In this document: in pieces, positions 8,346 to 14,796 of the stretch
How the letters are laid out: each line of letters opens with the position of its first letter
How positions within the stretch are numbered: position 1 is the first letter of the stretch
From: Natribaculum luteum
GTDB lineage: Archaea; Halobacteriota; Halobacteria; Halobacteriales; Natrialbaceae
Reading direction: 5' to 3'
NCBI RefSeq assembly: GCF_023008545.1
Contig: NZ_CP095397.1
Coordinates: 3,585,199 to 3,649,198 of the forward strand
Length of the DNA stretch: 64,000 nucleotides
Program-made: the position numbers and the translations under genes
The notes under the pieces: generated by a model
What the model saw: only the letters and a program-made list of their open reading frames with translations
Database searches by the model: none
What the model was told of the DNA's origin: nothing

Positions 8346-8710
8346 TGGCAGAGCGCTACTCTTCGTTTACCCCGGGCGGAACGGGATGGCTGCTCCAGCG
8401 GCTCACGGCGGCGTTTCTGATCGTCGTGCTCGCGTTCCACTTCTTCCTGTTGCACTTCGTCAACCACGCCGCAGACGTGACGTTCGCCGCAACGCAGGCG
8501 CGGATGCAGAACGTGGGCTACTTCCTGACGATGGTGCTGTTTCTCGTCACGGCCGCGTTCCACGGCGTCAACGGCGTCTACAACGCGCTTCTCAACCAGG
8601 GGTTGACGGGCACTCGAAAGAAAGTCGTCTTTGCAGTCCTTACCCTCGCCGGACTCGCACTGGTCGCCCAGGGTACCTACGTCGCACTCGTCATGGCGGG
8701 GTGGATGTAA
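8345..8710 (+). CDS. sdhD: Succinate dehydrogenase membrane anchor subunit SdhD
   Basis: A protein of 121 aa with three membrane helices (ITERMINUS: WLLQRLTAAFLIVVLAFHFF, then the MVLFLVTAAFHGVNGVYNAL and VLTLAGLALVAQGTYVAL helices). Histidines in the first helix and after it (LHFVNHAA) and in FHGVNGVYN resemble those of the archaeal SdhD family. With SdhC it forms the membrane domain of complex II. The start ATG overlaps the sdhC stop, and sdhB begins 1 nt after its stop codon, so it is part of one tightly packed operon. Confidence 0.92.
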   Translation: MAERYSSFTPGGTGWLLQRLTAAFLIVVLAFHFFLLHFVNHAADVTFAATQARMQNVGYFLTMVLFLVTAAFHGVNGVYNALLNQGLTGTRKKVVFAVLTLAGLALVAQGTYVALVMAGWM

Positions 8711-8711
8711 C

Positions 8712-9602
8712 ATGAGTACGCAACAACAGAAGCAACCGGACGAACCCGAAACGCAAGAAGCGCCGACTGACCAGGAGATGAAAGCGGAGGCGTCGCCCCA
8801 GCAGAAGCGACTCCAGCGCAAACGAGAGCAACAGAGCGCACGCGAGGCGTCGGCGGACGAGGGCGAACTTGAGGGGGAGACGGTCCACCTCAAGGTGTTC
8901 CGCTACGACCCCGAAGTCGCGGACAAACAGGAGCCGCGGTTCGACGACTTCCACGTCCCGTTCGAGAAGGGGATGACGGTGCTCGACGCGGTGATGTACG
9001 CGCGAGACCACTTCGACTCCTCGCTGACGTTCCGTCACTCCTGTCGGCAGGCGGTCTGTGGCTCGGACGCCTTCTTCGTCAACGGCAAGCAGCGCCTTGG
9101 CTGTAAGACCCAGATCAGCGAACTCAGCCAGCCGGTTCGCGTCGAGCCGCTGCCCCACCAGGAAGTCGTCAAGGACCTCGTGGTGGATATGGACCACTTC
9201 TACGAGCAGATGCACGCCGTCGAGCCGTACTTCCAGTCCGAGGATCTGCCCCAGGGCGAACTCGAGGAGCAGCGCCAGAGCCGCGAGAACCGCGAGAAGA
9301 TCAAGATGAGTTCGCGATGTATCTGGTGTGGCGCGTGTATGTCCTCGTGCAACATCGCCGCGGGCGACAACCAGTATCTCGGGCCAGCAGCGATCAACAA
9401 GGCCTACAAGTTCGCGATGGACGATCGCGAAGAAGACGAGATCAAAGAGCACCGACTCCGCATTTTGGAACAGGAACACGGCGTCTGGCGGTGCCAGACA
9501 CAGTTCTCCTGTACCGAGGTGTGTCCGAAGGACATCCCGCTGACCGAGCACATTCAGGAGCTCAAGCGTGAAGCAGTCAAGAAGAACCTGAAATTCTGGT
9601 AA
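8712..9602 (+). CDS. sdhB: Succinate dehydrogenase iron-sulfur subunit SdhB
   Basis: A protein of 296 aa. After a ~55-residue acidic, Gln-rich leader comes a ferredoxin-like domain with the [2Fe-2S] ligands CRQAVCGSD and RLGC; Asp in place of the third Cys is also seen in bacterial SdhB. The C-terminal helical domain has CIWCGACMSSC and CTEVCPKDIP, which ligate the [4Fe-4S] and [3Fe-4S] clusters. It carries electrons from the SdhA flavin to the quinone site. The extended N-terminus is a haloarchaeal trait. The operon position between sdhD and sdhA is the usual haloarchaeal order. Confidence 0.95.
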   Translation: MSTQQQKQPDEPETQEAPTDQEMKAEASPQQKRLQRKREQQSAREASADEGELEGETVHLKVFRYDPEVADKQEPRFDDFHVPFEKGMTVLDAVMYARDHFDSSLTFRHSCRQAVCGSDAFFVNGKQRLGCKTQISELSQPVRVEPLPHQEVVKDLVVDMDHFYEQMHAVEPYFQSEDLPQGELEEQRQSRENREKIKMSSRCIWCGACMSSCNIAAGDNQYLGPAAINKAYKFAMDDREEDEIKEHRLRILEQEHGVWRCQTQFSCTEVCPKDIPLTEHIQELKREAVKKNLKFW

Positions 9603-9606
9603 AATA

Positions 9607-11442
9607 ATGTACGAACACGACGTCATCGTCGTCGGCGCAGGCGGCGCCGGCCTCCGGGCTGCGGTCGCAGCACACGAAGCAGGAGCGGACGTAGCGATGG
9701 TCACCAAACTCCACCCGGTGCGCAGTCACACCGGGGCTGCGGAGGGCGGCATCAACGCCGCGCTCCGCGAGGGAGACGACTGGGAACTCCACGCCTACGA
9801 CACCATGAAGGGCTCGGACTACCTGGGCGACGCGCCCGCAGTCGAGACCCTCGCGAAGGACGCCCCTGAAGAGACGATCAACTTGGAGCACTGGGGGATG
9901 CCCTTCTCCCGCGAGGAGGACGGCACCGTCTCCCAGCGTCCCTTCGGTGGACTCTCGTTCCCGCGGACCACCTACGCCGGTGCGGAGACCGGCCACCACC
10001 TGCTGCACACGATGTACGAGCAGGTCGTCAAACGCGGTATCGAGGTCTACGACGAGTGGTTCGTGACGCAACTTGCCGTCACCGACGAACCCGACCCGAA
10101 CGACCGCACCTGCCACGGCGTCGTCGCCTACGACGTCCAGACCGGCAAGATCGAGGGATTCAAGGCCCGCAAGGGTGTCGTCCTCGCAACCGGTGGTCCC
10201 GGCCAGGCGTTCGACCACACGACAAACGCCGTCTCCTGTACCGGCGACGGACAGGCCATGGCCTACCGTGCGGGCGCGCCGCTCGAGGACATGGAGTTCA
10301 TCCAGTTCCACCCGACCTCCCTTCCCTCCACTGGCGTCCTCATCTCCGAGGGCGTCCGCGGTGAGGGTGGCATCCTCTACAACAACGAGGGCGAGCGGTT
10401 CATGTTCGAGTACGGCTACGCGAACAACTCCGGCGAACTCGCCTCTCGAGACGTCGTCGCCCGCGCCGAGTTGACCGAGGTCAACGAGGGTCGCGGCGTC
10501 AAAGACGAGTACGTCCACCTCGACATGCGCCACCTCGGCGAGGAGCGCATCATGGACCGCCTCGAGAACATCCTGCACCTCGCGGAGGACTTCGAGGGCG
10601 TCGACGGCCTCGTCGAGCCGATGCCGGTCAAACCAGGCCAGCACTACGCGATGGGCGGTATCGAGACCGACGAGAATGGCGCGACCTGTATCGACGGCCT
10701 CTACGCCGCAGGCGAGTGTGCCTGCGTCTCCGTCCACGGCGGGAACCGCCTGGGTGGGAACGCCTTGCCCGAACTCATCGTCTTCGGCAAGCGCGCCGGC
10801 TACCACGCCGCCGGTGGCGACCTCGGCGAGGCCGAGATCGAGACGGGCTACGCCGACGACGTCGAGGACGACGACACCGACCTCCCGATCACGCCCGGCG
10901 AGGCCGGCATCGAACCCGAAGGCGTCGCCGCCGACGGCTCCGGACAGGTCGCCGACGCCAAGGGCACGCTCGAGCGCGCCGTCGAAGCCGAACGTGAGCG
11001 CGTCGATCACCTGCTCGAGAAAGACGACGGCGTCCAGCACTCGGAGATCCGGTCGAAGCTCCAGCAGGCGATGACCGACTACGTGAACGTCTTCCGAACC
11101 GAGGAGGGCGTCAAGAAGGCCCTGAAGATCATCCGCGAGTGCCGCCAGGAGTATCAGGACGTCTACGTCGACGACCCGTCGCGAACGTTCAACACGGACC
11201 TCCAGCACACCATCGAGACGCGGAACCTGATCGACGTCGCCGAGACGATCGCGCTCGGCGCACTCGTCCGTGACGAGTTCCGCGGCGCTCACTGGCGCAA
11301 GGAACACCAGGAACGCAAAGACGACGAGTGGCTCAAGCACACGCTCATCTCCTGGGACCGCGGCAAGCCGTCGGTCTGGTACCGCCCCGTCATCCTCGAG
11401 GGCGAGGAGAAGACCTACGAGCCGAAAGTGCGCAGCTACTAA
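9607..11442 (+). CDS. sdhA: Succinate dehydrogenase flavoprotein subunit SdhA
   Basis: A protein of 611 aa. It opens with the FAD-binding VIVVGAGGAGLRAAV, and the covalent-flavin His lies in VRSHTGAAEGG. Active-site signatures follow: QFHPTSLPS, HYAMGGIETD and HGGNRLGGNALPE. The C-terminal domain has ETRNLIDVAETIALGALVRD and RGAHWRKEHQERKD. It oxidises succinate to fumarate in the TCA cycle and delivers electrons through SdhB. An inserted acidic segment (~residues 415-445) is typical of haloarchaeal adaptation. It is last in the sdhCDBA operon, 4 nt after sdhB, and followed by T-rich termination signals. Confidence 0.96.
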   Translation: MYEHDVIVVGAGGAGLRAAVAAHEAGADVAMVTKLHPVRSHTGAAEGGINAALREGDDWELHAYDTMKGSDYLGDAPAVETLAKDAPEETINLEHWGMPFSREEDGTVSQRPFGGLSFPRTTYAGAETGHHLLHTMYEQVVKRGIEVYDEWFVTQLAVTDEPDPNDRTCHGVVAYDVQTGKIEGFKARKGVVLATGGPGQAFDHTTNAVSCTGDGQAMAYRAGAPLEDMEFIQFHPTSLPSTGVLISEGVRGEGGILYNNEGERFMFEYGYANNSGELASRDVVARAELTEVNEGRGVKDEYVHLDMRHLGEERIMDRLENILHLAEDFEGVDGLVEPMPVKPGQHYAMGGIETDENGATCIDGLYAAGECACVSVHGGNRLGGNALPELIVFGKRAGYHAAGGDLGEAEIETGYADDVEDDDTDLPITPGEAGIEPEGVAADGSGQVADAKGTLERAVEAERERVDHLLEKDDGVQHSEIRSKLQQAMTDYVNVFRTEEGVKKALKIIRECRQEYQDVYVDDPSRTFNTDLQHTIETRNLIDVAETIALGALVRDEFRGAHWRKEHQERKDDEWLKHTLISWDRGKPSVWYRPVILEGEEKTYEPKVRSY

Positions 11443-11449
11443 CCACGAC

Positions 11450-11473
11450 GGCGTTTTGCGGTTTTCCGTTTTC
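11450..11473 (+). terminator. T-rich terminator after sdhCDBA
   Basis: Three short T runs (GCGTTTTGCGG, TTTTCC, GTTTTCGCC) lie within 30 nt of the sdhA stop codon. Archaeal RNA polymerase ends transcription at such runs without needing a hairpin. The convergent xapX-like gene ends at 11476, so the signal may also limit read-through from that side. Confidence 0.5.
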
Positions 11474-11475
11474 GC

Positions 11476-11670
11476 CTAGACCCCGAGCGCGTCGAGGACG
11501 TCCACGCCGACGTCGAAGTAGCCGATCAGTTTGTACCCGAGGTAGATACCGACGATCCCCATGAGCCCGGGCAGCTCCGGCGGGGCGGGGATCGGGACGT
11601 GGAGGAATCGGAACAGCGCGCCGGTAAGGAGACCCGTCAGCAGCGCGAGGACGGTGATCTGTAGGGACAT
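11476..11670 (-). CDS. XapX domain small membrane protein
   Basis: A protein of 64 aa with two membrane helices joined by the XapX signature HVPIPAPPELPGLMGIVGIY, followed by LGYKLIGYF. XapX (DUF1427) proteins are tiny inner-membrane proteins of unknown function found in bacteria and haloarchaea. This one is full length. It converges on sdhA and diverges from the HTH gene at 11799; nothing in the context indicates its partner. Confidence 0.85.
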   Translation of the reverse strand: MSLQITVLALLTGLLTGALFRFLHVPIPAPPELPGLMGIVGIYLGYKLIGYFDVGVDVLDALGV

Positions 11671-11765
11671 ACCCGTCTATCTCCCGTGTGGCGATAAAAA
11701 CCGTGTGGCGTGAGCCACTCTTGCTGGCGATCGAGCTCCGAAGTTCGTCGATCGTCGTAGAGTAG

Positions 11766-11774
11766 TTTTATTAT
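11766..11774 (+). promoter_or_regulatory. TATA box of the small HTH gene
   Basis: TTTTATTAT is centred 29 nt upstream of the ATG at 11799, which predicts a leaderless transcript and supports that start codon over the in-frame ATG at 11805. Confidence 0.6.
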
Positions 11775-11798
11775 CGTCGATGGATATACGGTGCACGT

Positions 11799-12017
11799 AT
11801 GGAGATGACGCTGCAACGCGCAGACGTATCGGTACCGGACGACCTCACGTCGGCACGGGCGAAACTCCTCTACCTCTATCTCTCCGTTCGGGGGCAGGCG
11901 ACTGCCGACGAGGTCTGTGCAGATCTCGATCTCGACAAGGGGACCGTGCTTTCGATTACGGGAACGCTGCGCGAGCAAGGATACGTGCGCCGAGAAGACG
12001 GCCAGTACGCCGTCTAG
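11799..12017 (+). CDS. Small winged helix-turn-helix DNA-binding protein
   Basis: A 72-aa protein, essentially one winged-HTH domain: helix 1 in SARAKLLYLYLSVRG, helices 2-3 in TADEVCADLDLDKGTVLSIT, and a wing in YVRREDGQYAV. The pattern resembles TrmB/MarR/ArsR-like archaeal regulators, and the product probably binds DNA as a dimer. No effector domain is present. The target is unknown; the divergent xapX gene and its own promoter are the nearest candidates. Confidence 0.75.
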   Translation: MEMTLQRADVSVPDDLTSARAKLLYLYLSVRGQATADEVCADLDLDKGTVLSITGTLREQGYVRREDGQYAV

Positions 12018-12032
12018 TACTCGAGACGACCC

Positions 12033-12305
12033 TCAACGCACTCGCGTGAGGAGGACGTCGGCGACGAACGACCCGATCATCAGCGGCACCAGAACGTAGC
12101 CGAACGCCTGGAGCAAGACGAGCGTCGACCACTGTCCGAGCGGTTCGGTCGGCGGCCAGAGCATCGGGACGACGTCGACGAGGAAATCCCGCGTCAGGAA
12201 CGCGAGTATCAGAAAGACCACGAACGAACACGCCAGTCTGACGGCGAGCTGTCGCGGATCGACGCCGTCGGCCGGATCTGGATCCGGCCACTCCTCGTCT
12301 GGCAT
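12033..12305 (-). CDS. Uncharacterised membrane protein with two to three helices
   Basis: A protein of 90 aa from the ATG before PDEEWPDPD; an in-frame ATG 18 nt upstream is possible. A short acidic, Pro-rich cytoplasmic N-terminus leads to LAVRLACSFVVFLILAFLTR, a linker with PMLWPPTEP, and a second hydrophobic stretch LVLLQAFGYVLVPLMIGSFV ending in RVR. I do not recognise the family. It lies between the HTH gene (convergent, 15 nt away) and the HD-domain gene on the same strand, 45 nt downstream of that gene's start side. Confidence 0.65.
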   Translation of the reverse strand: MPDEEWPDPDPADGVDPRQLAVRLACSFVVFLILAFLTRDFLVDVVPMLWPPTEPLGQWSTLVLLQAFGYVLVPLMIGSFVADVLLTRVR

Positions 12306-12350
12306 ACCCGCACGTAGGGACATCGGCCGCTTGAACCGTTCGACTCGACG

Positions 12351-13166
12351 CTACAGTTCGATGCGTTCGACGAGCTGTTCGCGGTTCTCGTTCGTATTGA
12401 CGGCGACGATCCGGATCAGATCCTCAAGTCCAGACCCCTTGAGCTTGGCTTTCAGCAGGTTGTCGACCTGGTAGACGCCTGCGGCGTTGGTCATCTCGAT
12501 TTCGACCATCACGGGTCGGCTCTCGCCTTCGTGCAGCGAGACGCGGCTGATCGCCTGACTCGAGAGGGTGTTGATGCCACGTCCACCCTGCTCGTAGGGA
12601 ATGCGTGACCGCCCACGTTCCATGTCCAGTGCGTCGGCGACGCGGATGACGCCCGCCTCGGTCGTCAACGGCGTCTCGGCGGTGTGGTGACAGAGGATCG
12701 CATGGAGGATCTCGCTTTTCATCCTGACGGCCTCGGGGACGTCGTAGAACCCCGGCAGGACGTTGTCGAGAATGTCTGACGCGAGTGGGATCGAATAGTA
12801 GGGGTGCTGATCGCGGTGGACCACGTGCCCGACGTCGTGGAGGGTGGCAGCGAGTGCGATGATGACCGACTCGTCTTCTTCCTCGAGTCCCTGCTGGCGG
12901 GCACCGTTGAAGTCGACGTCACCGGCTTTCAGCAGGTCGTAGAGACAGAGCGCGCGGTTGCGGACGATCGAGATGTGTTTGGTACCGTGATCGTTGTACC
13001 CCTTGCGGTCGACGGCGTTGACGTTCTGAGCCTCGAGGAAGGCGTTGATCTCCTCGTCGTCGTCGACGTACGCGAGGACCTCGTTTAACTTCTCGTCGGG
13101 GAAGTGGTGGTCGTCGTCGGGGGAGTAGACGCGACGGGAGTCATCGCGAGTCTCGCTATCGCTCAT
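12351..13166 (-). CDS. HD-domain phosphohydrolase
   Basis: A protein of 271 aa starting at SDSETRDDSR. The metal-binding HD signature is visible: His in NDHGTKHISIV, HD in ATLHDVGHVVHRD, further His in HAILCHHTAE and Asp in VIRVADALDMERG, followed by a beta-rich C-terminal part. This HD domain family (HDc) hydrolyses phosphate esters, often of nucleotides or cyclic nucleotides. The conserved haloarchaeal form has no assigned substrate. It is preceded (on the minus strand) by the peroxiredoxin gene, about 120 nt away, with a hairpin between them that may separate the transcripts. Confidence 0.85.
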   Translation of the reverse strand: MSDSETRDDSRRVYSPDDDHHFPDEKLNEVLAYVDDDEEINAFLEAQNVNAVDRKGYNDHGTKHISIVRNRALCLYDLLKAGDVDFNGARQQGLEEEDESVIIALAATLHDVGHVVHRDQHPYYSIPLASDILDNVLPGFYDVPEAVRMKSEILHAILCHHTAETPLTTEAGVIRVADALDMERGRSRIPYEQGGRGINTLSSQAISRVSLHEGESRPVMVEIEMTNAAGVYQVDNLLKAKLKGSGLEDLIRIVAVNTNENREQLVERIEL

Positions 13167-13264
13167 ACGAGAACGTCGACTGCAGGGCAAAAAAGCGCTC
13201 CGCCAGCAGACGTCCGGCGGGCAACCGGATCGGTGGGTCGTCCGTGGGTCGGTCTCACGACGAC

Positions 13265-13285
13265 TGTTGTGAGTCAGTCACAACA
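13265..13285 (-). terminator. Perfect 8-bp hairpin just after the peroxiredoxin gene
   Basis: TGTTGTGA (13265-13272), a 5-nt loop and TCACAACA (13278-13285) form a perfect stem that begins 3 nt beyond the stop codon of the peroxiredoxin gene on the minus strand. It could act as a terminator or mRNA 3'-end stabiliser. No strong T run follows, so an operator for the HD gene is an alternative. Confidence 0.45.
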
Positions 13286-13288
13286 CGT

Positions 13289-13768
13289 TCAGGCGACGTC
13301 GGCGACTGCGTCCTCGACCTCGTCGTAATCGGGTTCGACGCCGGGATCGTCGCTTACCCATGCGTACGTGATTTCTCCGTCGGCGTCGATGACGAACACC
13401 GAGCGCTTTGCGACGCCGTAGACGCCCAGGTTGTCGAAGTCCATGCTGACGTCGTAGGCGTCGATAATCTCGCGATCGAAGTCGCTCACAAAGTCGAAGG
13501 TGAGATCGTTCTGTGCGCGAAACTCGTTGAGCGCGAATGGGGAGTCGACGCTGACGCCGTAGACGCTCGCGTCGAGGTCGTCGAACGCCGCCAGGCGATC
13601 CTCGAACGTACACATCTCGGTCGTACAGACGCTCGTGAACGCACCGGGGAAAAAGGCGAGGACGATCGGTGCCTCGTCCTCGAGACGGTCCGAAAGCGTG
13701 ATCGACTCGACGTCGCCGGTCGCGAGTGGTGCGGTGAACTCCGGGGCAGTATCGCCAGTTGTGGGCAT
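13289..13768 (-). CDS. Peroxiredoxin (AhpC/TSA, BCP/AhpE-like)
   Basis: A protein of 159 aa from the ATG before PTTGDTAPEF; the longer frame upstream is rejected because this is the normal family N-terminus. The thioredoxin fold has the peroxidatic Cys in FFPGAFTSVCTTEMCTF (the PxxxTxxC motif) with a second Cys five residues later in position for an atypical 2-Cys mechanism. It reduces peroxides in the cytoplasm using a thioredoxin-like donor. It is monocistronic and divergent from tatA. Confidence 0.9.
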   Translation of the reverse strand: MPTTGDTAPEFTAPLATGDVESITLSDRLEDEAPIVLAFFPGAFTSVCTTEMCTFEDRLAAFDDLDASVYGVSVDSPFALNEFRAQNDLTFDFVSDFDREIIDAYDVSMDFDNLGVYGVAKRSVFVIDADGEITYAWVSDDPGVEPDYDEVEDAVADVA

Positions 13769-13872
13769 CACCAGTGCTTGTTCATTCACGAAAAAGACAG
13801 TTTCGTTCCAGGATAGTTCCGGTCGCCTAGACGCCGAAACGCGAGGTCTCGTGAATCGAACGAGCAAAAAGG

Positions 13873-13880
13873 TTATAATT
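13873..13880 (+). promoter_or_regulatory. TATA box of tatA
   Basis: TTATAATT, preceded by the purine-rich BRE-like GCAAAAAGG, is centred 29 nt upstream of the ATG at 13906. It supports a leaderless start there rather than the in-frame TTG at 13879, which lies inside the box. Confidence 0.65.
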
Positions 13881-13905
13881 GACAGCGGGTAAGCCACGCG
13901 TAGAG

Positions 13906-14202
13906 ATGCACGCCGAAATCACACCGCTGTTTATTCCCGGCGGACTCGGACCGCCGGAACTGGCAATTATCCTGGTCCTCGCGATCCTGCTGTTCGGGGC
14001 CAACAAGATCCCGAAACTCGCACGATCGACCGGTGAGGCCATGGGCGAGTTCCAGAAGGGGCGCGAGAAGGTCGAATCGGAGCTCGAAGAGATGCGTGAG
14101 ACGGGCGACTACGACGACGAACCGGCAGCCGACGACGACTTCGTCGACACCGAACCGGTGACGGCAGACGAGGAGACGGAGACGGAAACGGAACCGAACT
14201 GA
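13906..14202 (+). CDS. tatA: Twin-arginine translocase subunit TatA
   Basis: A protein of 98 aa: a short N-terminus, one membrane helix with the signature PPELAIILVLAILLFGANKI, the FG hinge, the amphipathic helix PKLARSTGEAMGEFQKG, and a long acidic tail rich in Asp, Glu and Thr. TatA oligomers form the pore of the Tat pathway, which haloarchaea use for most exported proteins. Both Tat lipoprotein clients at 51945-53696 and 54650-56413 would depend on it. tatC is not in the window. It is monocistronic with a T6 terminator. Confidence 0.92.
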   Translation: MHAEITPLFIPGGLGPPELAIILVLAILLFGANKIPKLARSTGEAMGEFQKGREKVESELEEMRETGDYDDEPAADDDFVDTEPVTADEETETETEPN

Positions 14203-14204
14203 GC

Positions 14205-14210
14205 TTTTTT
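14205..14210 (+). terminator. T6 run after tatA
   Basis: A run of six T starts 3 nt after the tatA stop codon and 8 nt before the tRNA gene, the expected form of an archaeal intrinsic terminator. Confidence 0.55.
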
Positions 14211-14217
14211 CGAACGA

Positions 14218-14290
14218 GGGCGTGTGGCCTAGCGGATAGGGCAGGAGGTTCCTAACCTTCTGATCGCGGGTTCGAATCCCGTCACGCCCG
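14218..14290 (+). tRNA. tRNA-Arg (anticodon CCT)
   Basis: A 73-nt cloverleaf. The acceptor stem GGGCGTG pairs with CACGCCC (14283-14289), with discriminator G. The D-arm is GGCCTAGCGGATAGGGC. The anticodon stem GGAGG/CCTTC encloses loop TTCCTAA, giving anticodon CCT (AGG, Arg). The T-arm GCGGGTTCGAATCCCGT has the invariant TTCGAAT. CCA is not encoded and there is no intron. Its 3' 20 nt are repeated at 14365-14384. Confidence 0.95.
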
Positions 14291-14364
14291 TGCAGTGAGA
14301 AACGGAGTGACGAGCGAACCGGCATGACGGAATTCGAATCAGGGAGCAGCTTCGCTGCGACCGT

Positions 14365-14384
14365 GGTTCGAATCCCGTCACGCC
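14365..14384 (+). repeat. Duplicate of the tRNA-Arg 3' end (attachment-site-like)
   Basis: GGTTCGAATCCCGTCACGCC is identical to bases 14269-14288 of the tRNA gene, covering the T-arm and acceptor 3' strand. Such copies arise when an integrase uses a tRNA 3' end as attB. The 76 bp between the copies hold only a small hairpin (GCAGC-TTC-GCTGC, 14346-14358) and no gene, so this is best read as a scar left by a lost element. Confidence 0.65.
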
Positions 14385-14426
14385 TCGAGTAATCGTCACC
14401 TACACCCTCGAGTGGCCGTTACCAGC

Positions 14427-14555
14427 GTCGAGTACGACCGACACACACTCGAGTACGCGCTCGCCGGGATACTCGATCGCGTCTCGAGTGTGTCGCCGCT
14501 GGCGACGGCGTCTCGAGTGCGGTCGATGGATGAATCGTTTTGTCCGGCAGTATGA
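14427..14555 (-). repeat. MITE-like dispersed repeat, copy B
   Basis: About 129 bp. On the minus strand it begins CATACTGCCGGACAAAACG. Its centre contains the hairpin GTCGCC-GCT-GGCGAC (14492-14506) flanked by two direct copies of GCGTCTCGAGTG. About 80% of bases match copy A over 90 bp. Its far end (GTGTGTCGGTCGTACTCGAC) resembles the right end of copy C. Confidence 0.65.
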
Positions 14556-14796
14556 AATGAACGCCGATCGGCCGGCGTGGCTCCGGTCGATCTCCGTTCT
14601 AGATTTCCATTCCAACACCAGAGATATTTATTAATTAGTTGGCGACCTGTGTGAAGTTACGTAGAACGTTTCATCAGAGAGACGTGTGTGCGAACATAGC
14701 AGCCAGCAATGGGAAGCGCGCCCGATGCCGTCGAAATTATCAGAAATGGTAATCCGCGGATGAATTTTTTGAAGGGTGAGTGATTGGTGGAACGCA
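14556..14796 (+). promoter_or_regulatory. AT-rich upstream region of the pil operon
   Basis: 241 bp without a gene. It is clearly more AT-rich than its surroundings. ATATTTATTAATTA (14624-14637) is a good TATA candidate, but it lies about 160 nt before the pilB ATG, which would leave a leader of roughly 130 nt, unusual in this window. A T6 run occurs at 14765-14770. An in-frame GTG at 14776 is a possible alternative pilB start. Confidence 0.45.

Noticed and set aside
9577-11340. 587-codon minus-strand frame opposite sdhA
   Set aside because: sdhA on the plus strand has every catalytic signature, and the antisense product is a Val/Asp-rich mirror.
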